Of a DNA stretch of 64,000 nucleotides, positions 1-8,292 are shown in pieces. The translations under genes and the position numbers were made by a program. The stretch lies in NCBI RefSeq assembly GCF_024752355.1, contig NZ_JANTHZ010000003.1:270047-334046 (forward strand), in the 5' to 3' direction. The notes below the pieces were generated by a model. That model saw only the letters and a list, made by a program, of their open reading frames with translations. It was not told the origin of the DNA and searched no databases. This stretch comes from Ancylobacter mangrovi (GTDB lineage Bacteria > Pseudomonadota > Alphaproteobacteria > Rhizobiales > Xanthobacteraceae). Each line of letters opens with the position of its first letter. Within the stretch, counting starts at the first letter, position 1.

Positions 1-293
1 GCCAGATCTACACCTATGACTACTTCGTCATCGTCAAGGGCTCGCCGAAGAAGGAGGAGGCGCTGGCGCTGATGAAGTACATGCTGAGCCCGGAGGCGCT
101 GGCGGCGCAGGCCAAGCTCATCCCCTACGGCCCGGCCAGCAAGAAGGCGATGGCGATGCTGGAGCCCGAGCGGGTCGCCGAGTTCCCGACCGCGCCGAAC
201 AACCTCACCAATGCGGTGGCCACCAGCAACGAGTTCTGGGCCGAGCATCTGGAGGACCTGACCGAGCGCTTCAACGCATGGGCCGCTCAGTGA
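1..293 (+). CDS. ABC transporter substrate-binding protein, polyamine type (3' end only)
   Basis: This is the C-terminal fragment of a periplasmic solute-binding protein. The reading frame is open from base 3 and stops with TGA at 291-293; the start lies before the window. The visible part has the helical C-terminal segment typical of PotD/PotF-like family 1 binding proteins (FVIVKGSPKKEEALALMKYM, then LTNAVATSNEFWAEHLEDL). The two genes that follow are PotB- and PotC-like permeases, so it is the binding component of that importer. The ligand cannot be told from this fragment; polyamines or a related amine/organic acid are the usual substrates. No ATPase lies downstream, so it is probably upstream of the window. 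Confidence 0.85.
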   Translation, partial: QIYTYDYFVIVKGSPKKEEALALMKYMLSPEALAAQAKLIPYGPASKKAMAMLEPERVAEFPTAPNNLTNAVATSNEFWAEHLEDLTERFNAWAAQ

Positions 294-370
294 CGGGCGG
301 CGCAGTGAACGAGCGCTGCGTGACACGCGCGATCGGGGGCGGCGCCGCGGCGCCGTCCCTTCCTGCCGGC

Positions 371-390
371 GCGCGGCCGGGGAGCCGCGC
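371..390 (+). promoter_or_regulatory. Hairpin presenting the Shine-Dalgarno of the PotB-like permease
   Basis: A perfect 7-bp inverted repeat (GCGCGGC at 371-377, GCCGCGC at 384-390) encloses the loop CGGGGA, which is most of the only good Shine-Dalgarno for the ATG at 391. The stem ends right at the start codon. It could tune translation of the permease relative to the binding protein. It is seen by eye only; in such GC-rich DNA short perfect stems also arise by chance. Confidence 0.3.
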
Positions 391-1650
391 ATGACCGACA
401 TGGTGTTCGACGCCGGCAATGCCGATGCGGTGCTGCGCCCCTCGCTGCGGCGCGGCGGGCGCGGCGCGCTCTGGCGCCGGCGCCTTGCCGGCTTCGTGCT
501 GGTGATGCCGATGCTGCTGTTCTCGCTCGCCTTGTTCGGCGCGCCGCTGGTGCAGACGCTCTGGTACGCGGTGGCAAGCCCGGAAGTGGGCGAGAGCCTG
601 CCCCACGTCGCGGCGCAGATCCGCCGGTGGGACGGCGAGGGCCTGCCGCCCGACCCGGTCTATGCGGCGATGGCCGGCGACCTGGTGGAGGCGGGCAAGA
701 CGCGCGCGCTGTTCCACCTCGCCTCGCGCCTCAATTACGAGTTGACCGGCGCGCGCCGCCTGCTCACCCGCACCGAGACCCGGCTCGAGCGCGCCGACGA
801 CCCGCCGCAGGATGCGCGCGCGGCGCTGATCGCCATCGACAAGGAATGGGGCCAGCCGGAGATCTGGCAGGTGGTGCGCCGCGCCGCCCTGCCGGTGACG
901 GCGCATTATTTCCTATCCGCCTTCGACCTGCGGCAGGAACCGGACGGGGCGATCGTCGCCGCGCCGGCGGAAAACGCGATCTTCCTCAACATCATGGCGC
1001 GCACGCTGTGGATGAGCTCGGTGGCGACCGCGCTGGCGCTGCTGCTCGGCTTTCCGGTCGCCTACCTGCTCGCCAACGCCTCGGCGCGCTGGCGCGGGCT
1101 GTTGCTGATCCCGGTGCTGCTGCCGTTCTGGGTGTCGCTGATCGCGCGGCTATGCGCGTGGATCGTGCTGCTGCAGAAGGACGGCATCATCAATTCCTCG
1201 CTGATCTCGCTCGGCGTGATCGACAGCCCGCTGCCGCTGCTGTTCAACCGGCTCGGCACCTACATCGCGATGGTGCACGTGCTGCTGCCCTTCGTGATCC
1301 TGCCGCTCTACAGCGTGCTGCAGGCGATCCCGCCGACCTATATGCGCGCGGCCTCCTCGCTCGGCGCCTCGCCGGTGCGGGCCTTCTTCACCGCCTACCT
1401 GCCGCAGGCGCTGCCGGGCCTCGGCGCGGCGGCGAGCCTCGCCTTCATCATCTCGATCGGCTTCTACGTGACGCAGACCCTGGTCGGCGGGCCGAAGGAG
1501 ATGATGATGAGCTACTTCGTCGCCTTCTATGCCACCCAGACGGTGAACTGGGGCATGGCCGCGGCGCTGGCGATCATCCTGATGGCGATCACGCTGATCA
1601 TCTATGTCGCCAGCAAGCGCATCTTCGGCGCCGACGGAGCGCAGGCATGA
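391..1650 (+). CDS. ABC transporter permease, PotB-like
   Basis: This inner-membrane subunit of a polyamine-type ABC importer has 419 residues. A first membrane helix (about residues 33-55) is followed by a periplasmic insert of about 130 residues. The canonical binding-protein-dependent transport (BPD) permease core follows, with helices from about 205 on and the EAA-like loop around RAASSLGASPVRAFFTAYLP. The long insert is more than a minimal PotB has but is common in alphaproteobacterial members of this subgroup. A GGGGAG Shine-Dalgarno precedes the ATG. The stop overlaps the start of the next permease (ATGA), which indicates translational coupling. The substrate is unknown. Confidence 0.9.
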   Translation: MTDMVFDAGNADAVLRPSLRRGGRGALWRRRLAGFVLVMPMLLFSLALFGAPLVQTLWYAVASPEVGESLPHVAAQIRRWDGEGLPPDPVYAAMAGDLVEAGKTRALFHLASRLNYELTGARRLLTRTETRLERADDPPQDARAALIAIDKEWGQPEIWQVVRRAALPVTAHYFLSAFDLRQEPDGAIVAAPAENAIFLNIMARTLWMSSVATALALLLGFPVAYLLANASARWRGLLLIPVLLPFWVSLIARLCAWIVLLQKDGIINSSLISLGVIDSPLPLLFNRLGTYIAMVHVLLPFVILPLYSVLQAIPPTYMRAASSLGASPVRAFFTAYLPQALPGLGAAASLAFIISIGFYVTQTLVGGPKEMMMSYFVAFYATQTVNWGMAAALAIILMAITLIIYVASKRIFGADGAQA

Positions 1651-2462
1651 TCGGCGCGTCGCGCGAGATGGTCCGCCGCCACGGCGGCTGGTGGGTCGCC
1701 AATGCGGTGGTGAGCGCGCTCGTCATGGTGTTTCTGCTGGCGCCGGTGCTGGCGGTGATCCCGCTCTCCTTCAGCTCCGGCACCTTCCTGCACTACCCGC
1801 TGCCCGGCCTGTCGCTGCGCTGGTACGACGAGGTGCTGGCCTCCGGCCCGTGGCGAAGGGCGCTGATGAACAGCCTCATCGTCGCGAGCTCCAGCGCGGC
1901 GCTGGCGAGCGTGCTGGGCATCAGCGCGGCGCTCGGCATCAGCCGGCTGTCCGGCAAGCTCGCCACCGCGCTCACCGCCTTCCTGCTGGCGCCGATGATC
2001 GCACCGGTCATCATCGTCGCCTTCGGGCTGTTCATCCTGTTCTCGCAGTTCGGGCTGGTGGCGACCTATACCGGGCTGATCCTCGCCCACACGCTGGTGG
2101 CGACGCCGATGGTGCTGATCACCGTGTCGGCGGCGCTGCGCACGCTCGACCCGCGGCTCGCGCGGGCCTCGGCGAGCCTGGGTGCCAGCCCGGTGCGCGG
2201 CTTCTTCACCGTGACGCTGCCGCTGATCCTGCCCGGCGTGCTGTCCGGCGTGCTGCTCGCCTTCGTCACCTCGTTCGACGAGATCGTGCTCACCCTGTTC
2301 ATCTCGGGGCCCGAGCAGCGCACCCTGCCGCGCTACATCTTCGAGAACCTCAGAGAGAATATCGACCCCTCGATCATCGTCGTCAGCACGTTCCTGGTCG
2401 TGTTCGCCGCCGTGCTGCTGTTCGTGATGCAGGCGCTGCGTGGGCGCGCCGGCACGGCGTGA
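1647..2462 (+). CDS. ABC transporter permease, PotC-like
   Basis: This is the second inner-membrane subunit of the importer, 271 residues, the usual length for PotC. About six membrane helices are visible. The EAA-type cytoplasmic loop (RASASLGASPVRGFFTVTLP) contacts the ATPase, and a conserved SFDEIVLTLFISGPE segment lies near the C-terminus. The ATG at 1647 overlaps the stop of the preceding permease by four bases. It ends 41 bp before the monooxygenase gene on the same strand, so the two may be co-transcribed. In that case the importer may supply the monooxygenase substrate; this is an inference from spacing alone. Confidence 0.92.
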   Translation: MIGASREMVRRHGGWWVANAVVSALVMVFLLAPVLAVIPLSFSSGTFLHYPLPGLSLRWYDEVLASGPWRRALMNSLIVASSSAALASVLGISAALGISRLSGKLATALTAFLLAPMIAPVIIVAFGLFILFSQFGLVATYTGLILAHTLVATPMVLITVSAALRTLDPRLARASASLGASPVRGFFTVTLPLILPGVLSGVLLAFVTSFDEIVLTLFISGPEQRTLPRYIFENLRENIDPSIIVVSTFLVVFAAVLLFVMQALRGRAGTA

Positions 2463-2503
2463 ACGACCGACCCCTTCCGACCCCCGAGCCCCGGAGACCC
2501 GAC

Positions 2504-3877
2504 ATGCCGCACAGACCGCCCGCACAGATGGCCCTCGGCTCTTTCGCCTATGCGTTCGGGTACCACCCGGCGGCTTGGCTCCAGCCCGGCGTGCCGCACG
2601 ACGCGGCGACCAGCCTGGCGCACTGGGTCGAACTCGCGCGCATCGCCGAGCGGGGAAAGATGGACTTCATCTTCATCGCCGATTCCCCGGCGGTGGCGCC
2701 GGGGCCGAACGAATCCATCGCCCGCTGGACCAACTCGATGAACCGGCCCGAGCCGCTGACCCTGCTGGCGGCGATGGCGGCGCAGACCACGCATATCGGC
2801 CTCGCCGCGACGCTCTCGACCAGCTTCTACGAGCCCTACAACGTCGCCCGGCTGTTCGGCATGCTCGACCATGTCAGCCATGGCCGCGCCTCGTGGAACG
2901 TGGTGACCTCCGACCATCAGGCGACCTCGTACAATTTCGGCCTCGACGGTCTGGAGCCGCACGCGCTGCGCTACGAGAAGGCGCGCGAGTTCTTCGACAT
3001 CGTCTGCGGGCTGTGGGACAGCTATGACGACGACGCCTTCATCTGCGACCCCGGGAGCGGCTACTACTTCCATCCCGACCGGCTCCATCCGCTCGACCAC
3101 AAGGGCAAGCACTATTCGGTGCGCGGCCCGCTCAACCTCGCGCGCCCGCCGCAGGGCCGGCCGGTGATCGCGCAGGCCGGAGGGTCGGAGGCGGGCAAGG
3201 AATTCGCCGCCGAGACCGCCGAGGTGGTGTTCTCGATCGGCTCTTCGATCGAGGAGAGCCGGGCCTTCTACGCCGACCTCAAGGGGCGGATGGCGAAGTT
3301 CGGGCGCGCGCCGGACCAGCTCAAGGTGATGCCGGGCATCCCGGTCTATGTCGGGCGCACCGAGGAGGAGGCGGACGAGAAGCTGGCGCGGCTCGGCGCC
3401 AGCCTGAACCCGGCGGCCGGGCTCTCGGCGCTGCAGCTCTTCATGACCGGGGTCGACTTCTCCGGGCTCGACCTCGACCAGCCGGTGCCGGCGAGCCGCA
3501 TCGATTCCAACTCCAACGCCTCCAAGGCGATCTTCGGTGTCGCCGAGCAACTCCTGCGGCAGGAGGGCATGACGCTGCGCCAGATGATCAGCCGCTGGGC
3601 GGCGCAGGGCTCGCACACGCTGTTCAAGGGCTCGCCCAAGCAGGTCGTCGACCAGATGGAGGAGTGGTTCTCCACCGGCGCGGCGGACGGCTTCATGGTG
3701 ATGCACCCGGTGATGCCGCACGACCTGACCGATTTCGTCGAGCTGGTAGTGCCGGAGCTGCAGCGGCGCGGGCTCTATCGCGAGGACTACAGCGGCACCA
3801 TGCTGCGCGACCATCTCGGCCTCGCCCGCCCGGCGAGCCGCTACGCCGCCCCGCCCGCGCGCGACGAGGTGGCGTGA
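2504..3877 (+). CDS. FMN-dependent monooxygenase, NtaA/SnaA/DszA family
   Basis: This is a flavin-dependent monooxygenase of the bacterial-luciferase superfamily, 457 residues, in the nitrilotriacetate/EDTA monooxygenase, pristinamycin SnaA and DszA group. Family landmarks are the N-terminal beta-barrel strand FIFIADSPAV, the segment LDHVSHGRASWNVVTS, YEKAREFFDIV..LWDSYDDDA, and the C-terminal DGFMVMHPVMPHDLTDFV..VVPELQRRG. Members use FMNH2 from a separate flavin reductase; none is obvious nearby. The ATG at 2504 has a GGAG eight bases upstream. A paralogue lies at 13930-15255, so two copies flank the minus-strand operon between them. The substrate is not determinable from sequence; C-N or C-S cleaving oxidation is typical of the family. 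Confidence 0.9.
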   Translation: MPHRPPAQMALGSFAYAFGYHPAAWLQPGVPHDAATSLAHWVELARIAERGKMDFIFIADSPAVAPGPNESIARWTNSMNRPEPLTLLAAMAAQTTHIGLAATLSTSFYEPYNVARLFGMLDHVSHGRASWNVVTSDHQATSYNFGLDGLEPHALRYEKAREFFDIVCGLWDSYDDDAFICDPGSGYYFHPDRLHPLDHKGKHYSVRGPLNLARPPQGRPVIAQAGGSEAGKEFAAETAEVVFSIGSSIEESRAFYADLKGRMAKFGRAPDQLKVMPGIPVYVGRTEEEADEKLARLGASLNPAAGLSALQLFMTGVDFSGLDLDQPVPASRIDSNSNASKAIFGVAEQLLRQEGMTLRQMISRWAAQGSHTLFKGSPKQVVDQMEEWFSTGAADGFMVMHPVMPHDLTDFVELVVPELQRRGLYREDYSGTMLRDHLGLARPASRYAAPPARDEVA

Positions 3878-3941
3878 GGCTTTCGGCGCGCAAAGGGTGG
3901 CCGGCTCTTGCGCGGTAAGCCGCTGATTCAAATCCGAGAAG

Positions 3942-3964
3942 TCCTCTCCCCGGCGGGGAGAGGA
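3942..3964. terminator. Perfect hairpin between convergent genes
   Basis: Ten-base arms TCCTCTCCCC and GGGGAGAGGA are separated by GGC. The hairpin sits between the end of the plus-strand monooxygenase (3877) and the end of the minus-strand lyase (4003), where a bidirectional terminator is expected. There is no T-run on either side, so it may instead be a dispersed palindromic repeat of the kind common in alphaproteobacterial intergenic DNA. No second copy was noticed in this window. Confidence 0.45.
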
Positions 3965-4002
3965 AGCGCGGCGATGGGTCGAACCGTCGCCGCGCCCGCC
4001 CG

Positions 4003-5514
4003 TCAGGCGATGAGCTCGTCCACCGTGCTGCGCAGCTTGGTCTCGGCGGCGGCGAGGCGGGTTTGGATGCCCTCGACGATAGCCTCGTCCGCCTCCAGAC
4101 GCGCGCTGAACACGCCCACCTGGCGCAGCGACTCGTCCGGCGCCGGGCCGCCGAGCAGGGTGCGCTTCTCGACGAACAGCACGGGGTCGAGCGCGGTCAT
4201 GATCTCCTCGCGGGTGAAGCCGACCGGCTTCTCGTGATAGAGCATCGCCGCCTCGTCGAGCAGCTCCGGGGTGACGTCGGCCGGGGTGAGGCCGCGCTCC
4301 TCGCTGAGGCGCACCAGGATGCCGACGATCTGGTGCGCGGTGCGCCAGGGCATGTCGCGCCCGCGCACCAGCGCGCTGGCGAGGTCGGTGGCGGTCGCCC
4401 AGTGGCGCCAGGAATGCTCGCGCAGATAGTCGGTGCGGATGGTGAGCTCGGGCAGGAACTCGCCGAACCAGTCCATATGCGCGACCAGGCTCTCGCCGAC
4501 CCGCCAGAGCATGTCGAGCGCCTGGTAGCGCTCGTTGATCGGCAGGCCGGTCGGCCCCTTCAGCGCGTGGTAGGAGGAGACGACGCAGGCGATCGCCTCG
4601 GCGGAATTGGCCTTCAGCTCGGCCGGGCCGATGACGTTCTTCTTCTGCATCATGATCGAGGAGGTGCCGCAGAAGCGGTCCGGGATCTCGACGAAGTCGA
4701 ATTCGCGCGTGGTCCACAGGATCAGGTCGTCCGCCCACTTGGCCATGGAATGGCACAGGATGGAGAACACCATCGGCACTTCGAGGCTGTCGTCGGCGGT
4801 GAGCTCGAGGATGGCGTCGGCGCAGTTCTCGTGCACCGCGTCGAAGCCGAGCAGGTCCGCCGTGCGCTCGCGGTCGATCGGGAAGTCCGAGCCGACCATG
4901 ATGGCCGCGCCCGCCGGGCTGGTGTTGACGCGCTGATAGGCGCCGTGGATGCGGGCGAAGTCGCGCTCCAGCGTCGCCACCCAGGACAGCCACAGATGGG
5001 CGAAGGTCATGGGCTGGGCGTGCTGGCCGAAGCTGTAGCCCGGCAGGATCGAGCCGGTGTGCTTCGGGATCAGCTTCAGCAGCATGGACCGGAAGCGGTT
5101 GATCCCCTCCAGCACGGCGAGGCAGTGCTCGCGCTGCAGCACGTTGATGGCGACCGAGCTGAGATCGCCGGAGCTGCGCGCCACGTGGAAGCGCCCGCCG
5201 ATCTCCTCGCCGAGGTCGCGGATGACGTAGTGCTCGCCCGAATGAAGGCCGCCGCCCACCCGCATGCGTGCGGCGACGACGCCTTCTTCCTCCATCTTGC
5301 GGATCGAGCGCAGCACCGCGATGCCGGTCTCGCGCGGCAGCACACCCTGTTCGATCAGCATGATGGTGTGCGCCTGGTCGAAGGCGTGCAGCGCCGGCAG
5401 CATCGACTGGGTGCGGTTGGAGTACACCTTGCCGAGATGCGGGATCATCTCTTCCTTGAGGCGGATGCCGGGGGTGCGGTAGCCGCGATATTCAGCCGAA
5501 TTCTGCTTGAGCAT
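4003..5514 (-). CDS. Fumarase/aspartase-superfamily C-N lyase, argininosuccinate lyase-like
   Basis: This 503-residue enzyme of the ArgH branch eliminates fumarate from an N-substituted aspartate. ArgH landmarks are recognisable but altered: GRFHVARSSGDLSS (about 107-120) stands where ArgH has HTGRSRND, GYSFGQHAQPMTF (159-171) where ArgH has GYTHLQ.AQP, and TSSIMMQKKN (284-293) replaces the signature loop GSSxMPxKxNP. The signature proline is methionine and the residue after N is valine. It is also longer than ArgH (about 460) and sits at the end of an uptake operon, not with arginine genes. A catabolic lyase acting on EDDS, iminodisuccinate or a similar substrate fits better than biosynthetic ArgH. 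The exact substrate is inference. The last gene of the operon starts 19 bp after the ATPase gene. Confidence 0.85.
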   Translation of the reverse strand: MLKQNSAEYRGYRTPGIRLKEEMIPHLGKVYSNRTQSMLPALHAFDQAHTIMLIEQGVLPRETGIAVLRSIRKMEEEGVVAARMRVGGGLHSGEHYVIRDLGEEIGGRFHVARSSGDLSSVAINVLQREHCLAVLEGINRFRSMLLKLIPKHTGSILPGYSFGQHAQPMTFAHLWLSWVATLERDFARIHGAYQRVNTSPAGAAIMVGSDFPIDRERTADLLGFDAVHENCADAILELTADDSLEVPMVFSILCHSMAKWADDLILWTTREFDFVEIPDRFCGTSSIMMQKKNVIGPAELKANSAEAIACVVSSYHALKGPTGLPINERYQALDMLWRVGESLVAHMDWFGEFLPELTIRTDYLREHSWRHWATATDLASALVRGRDMPWRTAHQIVGILVRLSEERGLTPADVTPELLDEAAMLYHEKPVGFTREEIMTALDPVLFVEKRTLLGGPAPDESLRQVGVFSARLEADEAIVEGIQTRLAAAETKLRSTVDELIA

Positions 5515-5533
5515 TTCCCAATCCTCCGGCGGA

Positions 5534-6433
5534 TCACGCCGATCTGGCTTTGTTCGGAAGGCTGTCGGGCGGCGCCGAGGGGGATGCCGGCGTCGGCGTC
5601 GGTGTCGGCGGAGGCGCGAGATCGACGTCGAGCACGGCGGCGAGCAGGCGCTGGGTGTAGGCCTCGCGCGGGGACTGCATCACCTGCTCGGTCTCGCCCT
5701 GCTCGACGATGCGGCCGTGATGCATCACCACCACGCGCTGGGCGAGGGCGCGCGCGACCAGCATGTCGTGCGTGATCAGCAGGAAGGCGATGTTCTGCTG
5801 CGCCTGCAGGTCGAGCAGCAGGTTGAGGATCTGGGCGCGGATCGACACGTCCGCGCCCGAGAGCGGCTCGTCGGCGATGATGAGCCGCGGGCGCGGGGCG
5901 AGGGCGCGCGCGATGGCGAGCCGCTGGCGCTGGCCGCCGCTGAGCTCGTGCGGGTAGCGCTCGACATAGTTCTCCGGCGGGCGCAGCTCGACCTGGGACA
6001 GCAGCTCGAGGGCGCGCGCGCGCATGTCCGGCTCGGGCGTGGTGCCCTGGGCGATGGCCTGGCGCAGGCTCGACCACACGCTGCGGCGCGGGTTGAACGA
6101 GGCCGAGGGGTCCTGGAACACCGGCTGCATGGCGAGCCGGCGGGTGCGCAGTTCGCGCGGGCTCATGTCGAGCAGCGAGCGGCCTTCGAGGAACACCTGC
6201 CCGCTGTCCGGGCGCAGCAGCGACAGCGCCATCCGCGCCACGGTAGACTTGCCCGAGCCGCTCTCGCCGACGATCGCCACGCATTCGCCCGGGTGGACCG
6301 AGAGGCTGACGTCGTCGACCGCCTTGAACGCCTCGGCGCCGGGCAGGTGGAAGGTCTTCGAGATGTTGCGGATCTCGAGCACCGGCTTTCCGGCCTGCGA
6401 AGTCTCCTCGCGTGCCGTCTCAGGCGCCGACAT
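5534..6433 (-). CDS. ABC transporter ATPase, DppF/OppF-like
   Basis: This is the second nucleotide-binding subunit of a dipeptide/oligopeptide-type importer, 299 residues. Walker [10 protein letters not shown] lies near residue 45, the ABC signature LSGGQRQR near 165, and Walker B LIIADEPLSGAD follows, with D and H loops (LITHDM). An atypical proline/threonine-rich tail (PPPTPTPTPASP) ends the protein. The start overlaps the end of the preceding ATPase gene by 14 bases. It is part of the seven-gene minus-strand operon that runs from 12314 to 4003. Confidence 0.93.
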   Translation of the reverse strand: MSAPETAREETSQAGKPVLEIRNISKTFHLPGAEAFKAVDDVSLSVHPGECVAIVGESGSGKSTVARMALSLLRPDSGQVFLEGRSLLDMSPRELRTRRLAMQPVFQDPSASFNPRRSVWSSLRQAIAQGTTPEPDMRARALELLSQVELRPPENYVERYPHELSGGQRQRLAIARALAPRPRLIIADEPLSGADVSIRAQILNLLLDLQAQQNIAFLLITHDMLVARALAQRVVVMHHGRIVEQGETEQVMQSPREAYTQRLLAAVLDVDLAPPPTPTPTPASPSAPPDSLPNKARSA

Positions 6434-7445
6434 TGCGGGCCTCGCTCGCGCGGGTGTCGGGGGGAAGGGCGGGCGCGCCGCCGGGCTCGGGCGTCAGCAG
6501 CCAGCAGCGCCCGAGATGGTCGGGCTCGGCGGTGTCGAGGAAGGGCGGCATCTCGGCGCAGACCGGCATGGCCGAGCCGCAGCGCGGCTGGAACGGGCAG
6601 GCTGTGATGCGCTGCTGCAACGAGGGCACGTCGCCGCCGATGGTGGAGAAGCGTCCGTCCGGCCCGCGGGTGAGGCGCGAGGCGGCGATCAGGCCGCGCG
6701 TATAGGGATGGGCGGGCGCGCCCAGCACCTGCGCGGTGCGCCCGGTCTCGATGGTGTGGCCGGCATACATGACGTAGATCCGGTCGCACAGCCGGCGCAG
6801 CACGCCGAGGTCGTGGCTGATGAGCACCAGCGCCATGCCGAGCGTGCGGCGCAGCTCGTCCAGCAGGGCGAGGATCTCGCCCTGGGTCGTTACGTCGAGC
6901 GCGGTGGTGGGCTCGTCGGCGACCAGCAGGCGCGGCCGGCAGCCGAGCGCGATCGCCAGCATCACGCGCTGTCGCATGCCTCCGGAGAGTTCGTGCGGGT
7001 AGGCGTCGATCACCGAGGGACGCAGCTTCACCAGCTCCAGCAGTTCGCGGGTGCGCGCCTTGCGGTCGGCATGCGGGTCCTGCAGGGCGATGCCCTCGGC
7101 GATCTGCCGGCCGACCCGCACCACCGGGTTGAGGAAGCTGAGCGGGTCCTGGAACACCATGGCGACCGAGCTGCCGCGCAGGCTCTGCCAGTCGGACGGT
7201 CCGAAGCCGGTGGCGTCGACGCCCTCGACCACGATCCGCCCGCCGACGATGCGCGAGGTGGTGGGCGGCAGCAGGCCCATCACCGCGCGGGCGAGGGTGG
7301 ACTTGCCCGACCCCGACTCGCCGGCGACGCCGATGGCCTCGCCCTCCTTGACCAGCAGGCTCGCGTCCTGGATCGCGTTCACGTCGCGGCCGCGCCCGGT
7401 ATAGACGAGAGCGAGCCGGTCGACCTCGAGAATGGTTCGGGTCAT
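6420..7445 (-). CDS. ABC transporter ATPase, DppD/OppD-like
   Basis: This is the first nucleotide-binding subunit, 341 residues. It shows Walker [10 protein letters not shown], signature LSGGMRQR, Walker [13 protein letters not shown] and H-loop LISHDLG. The C-terminal oligopeptide-transporter domain carries the [14 protein letters not shown] segment; cysteines in this motif often bind an Fe-S cluster in DppD proteins, and here at least two are retained. ATG at 7445 was chosen because the protein then begins MTRTILEV, the usual family start. The open frame continues upstream but overlaps the permease gene. The spacing to the DppC-like gene is 8 bp. Confidence 0.93.
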   Translation of the reverse strand: MTRTILEVDRLALVYTGRGRDVNAIQDASLLVKEGEAIGVAGESGSGKSTLARAVMGLLPPTTSRIVGGRIVVEGVDATGFGPSDWQSLRGSSVAMVFQDPLSFLNPVVRVGRQIAEGIALQDPHADRKARTRELLELVKLRPSVIDAYPHELSGGMRQRVMLAIALGCRPRLLVADEPTTALDVTTQGEILALLDELRRTLGMALVLISHDLGVLRRLCDRIYVMYAGHTIETGRTAQVLGAPAHPYTRGLIAASRLTRGPDGRFSTIGGDVPSLQQRITACPFQPRCGSAMPVCAEMPPFLDTAEPDHLGRCWLLTPEPGGAPALPPDTRASEARNVGA

Positions 7446-7453
7446 GGGGTCCC

Positions 7454-8278
7454 TCAGTGAGCGTGGCGCGGGTTGAGGGCGTCGGCGAGCGCGTCGCCGA
7501 GAAGGTTGAAGGCCAGCACGGTGATGAAGATCGCCATGCCGGAGAACACCGACAGCCACCAGGCCGTGAACAGATATTGCTGGGCGACGCTGAGGATGCG
7601 GCCCCAGCTGATGATGTCTGGGCTGGCGAGGCCGAGGAAGCTCAGCGAGGCCTCCAGCAGGATCGCCTGCGCCATGATGAGGCTGGCCAGCGCCAGCGCC
7701 GGGGCGATGGCGTTCGGGATCACCTCGCCATAGAGGATGCGCCAGCCCGGTATGCCCATGCAGCGCGCCGCGTCGACATAGTCGAGCTGGGAGACGCGCA
7801 TGATCTCGCCGCGCGCCACGCGCGCCGTCTGCGGCCAGGACAATACGGCGATGACGATGATGACGCGGGTGAGGCCGGGGCCGATCAGCGACACGATCAG
7901 CACGGCGAGGATGAAGGTCGGCATCACCTGGAAGAACTCGGACAGGCGCATCAGCGCCGCGTCCACCCGCCCGCCGACATAGCCGGCGACCGCGCCCACC
8001 AGCACGCCGATGACAGTGGTGGCGAGGGCGGCGGAAATGCCGACGAAGAGCGAGATCTTGGCGCCTTCGATCATGCCCGCGAGCACGTCGCGGCCGAGAT
8101 CGTCGGTGCCGAGCGGGTGCAGCCAGCTCGGCGCTGCGTTGACCTCCACGGAAAGCGCGAAAGGGTCGACCGGATAGAGGGTCGGCCCGGCGACCGCCGC
8201 CAGCGCCAGCAGCAGCACCACCGCGCCGCTGACGATGCCGACGGGATTGGTGAACATGCGCCTCAGAGCGGGATACAT
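7454..8278 (-). CDS. ABC transporter permease, DppC/OppC-like
   Basis: This is an inner-membrane permease of 274 residues. It has the OppC-type N-terminal helix (VGIVSGAVVLLLALAAVAGP), the periplasmic segment HPLGTDDLGRDVLAGMIEGA that is diagnostic of DppC, and five further helices. The EAA loop YVDAARCMGIPGWRILYGEV is present. It pairs with the DppB-like protein encoded 14 bp upstream. The C-terminus has the usual ..LNLLGDALADALNPR ending. Confidence 0.94.
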   Translation of the reverse strand: MYPALRRMFTNPVGIVSGAVVLLLALAAVAGPTLYPVDPFALSVEVNAAPSWLHPLGTDDLGRDVLAGMIEGAKISLFVGISAALATTVIGVLVGAVAGYVGGRVDAALMRLSEFFQVMPTFILAVLIVSLIGPGLTRVIIVIAVLSWPQTARVARGEIMRVSQLDYVDAARCMGIPGWRILYGEVIPNAIAPALALASLIMAQAILLEASLSFLGLASPDIISWGRILSVAQQYLFTAWWLSVFSGMAIFITVLAFNLLGDALADALNPRHAH

Positions 8279-8292
8279 GGTGGCTCCTCCGC

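Noticed and set aside
3926..3940. tRNA-like T-loop string (ATTCAAATCC)
   Set aside because: The flanking bases do not form a T stem and no acceptor or anticodon arm can be found around it.
2333..4993. Very long antisense open frame opposite the monooxygenase and lyase genes
   Set aside because: Its translation is low-complexity (Arg/Ala/Gly-rich), matches no family and only mirrors codon bias of the true genes; the same explains many other long frames in this GC-rich window.
4003..5514. Annotation of the lyase as biosynthetic argH
   Set aside because: Length, altered signature loop and catabolic operon context argue against it, although the sequence is of the ArgH branch.
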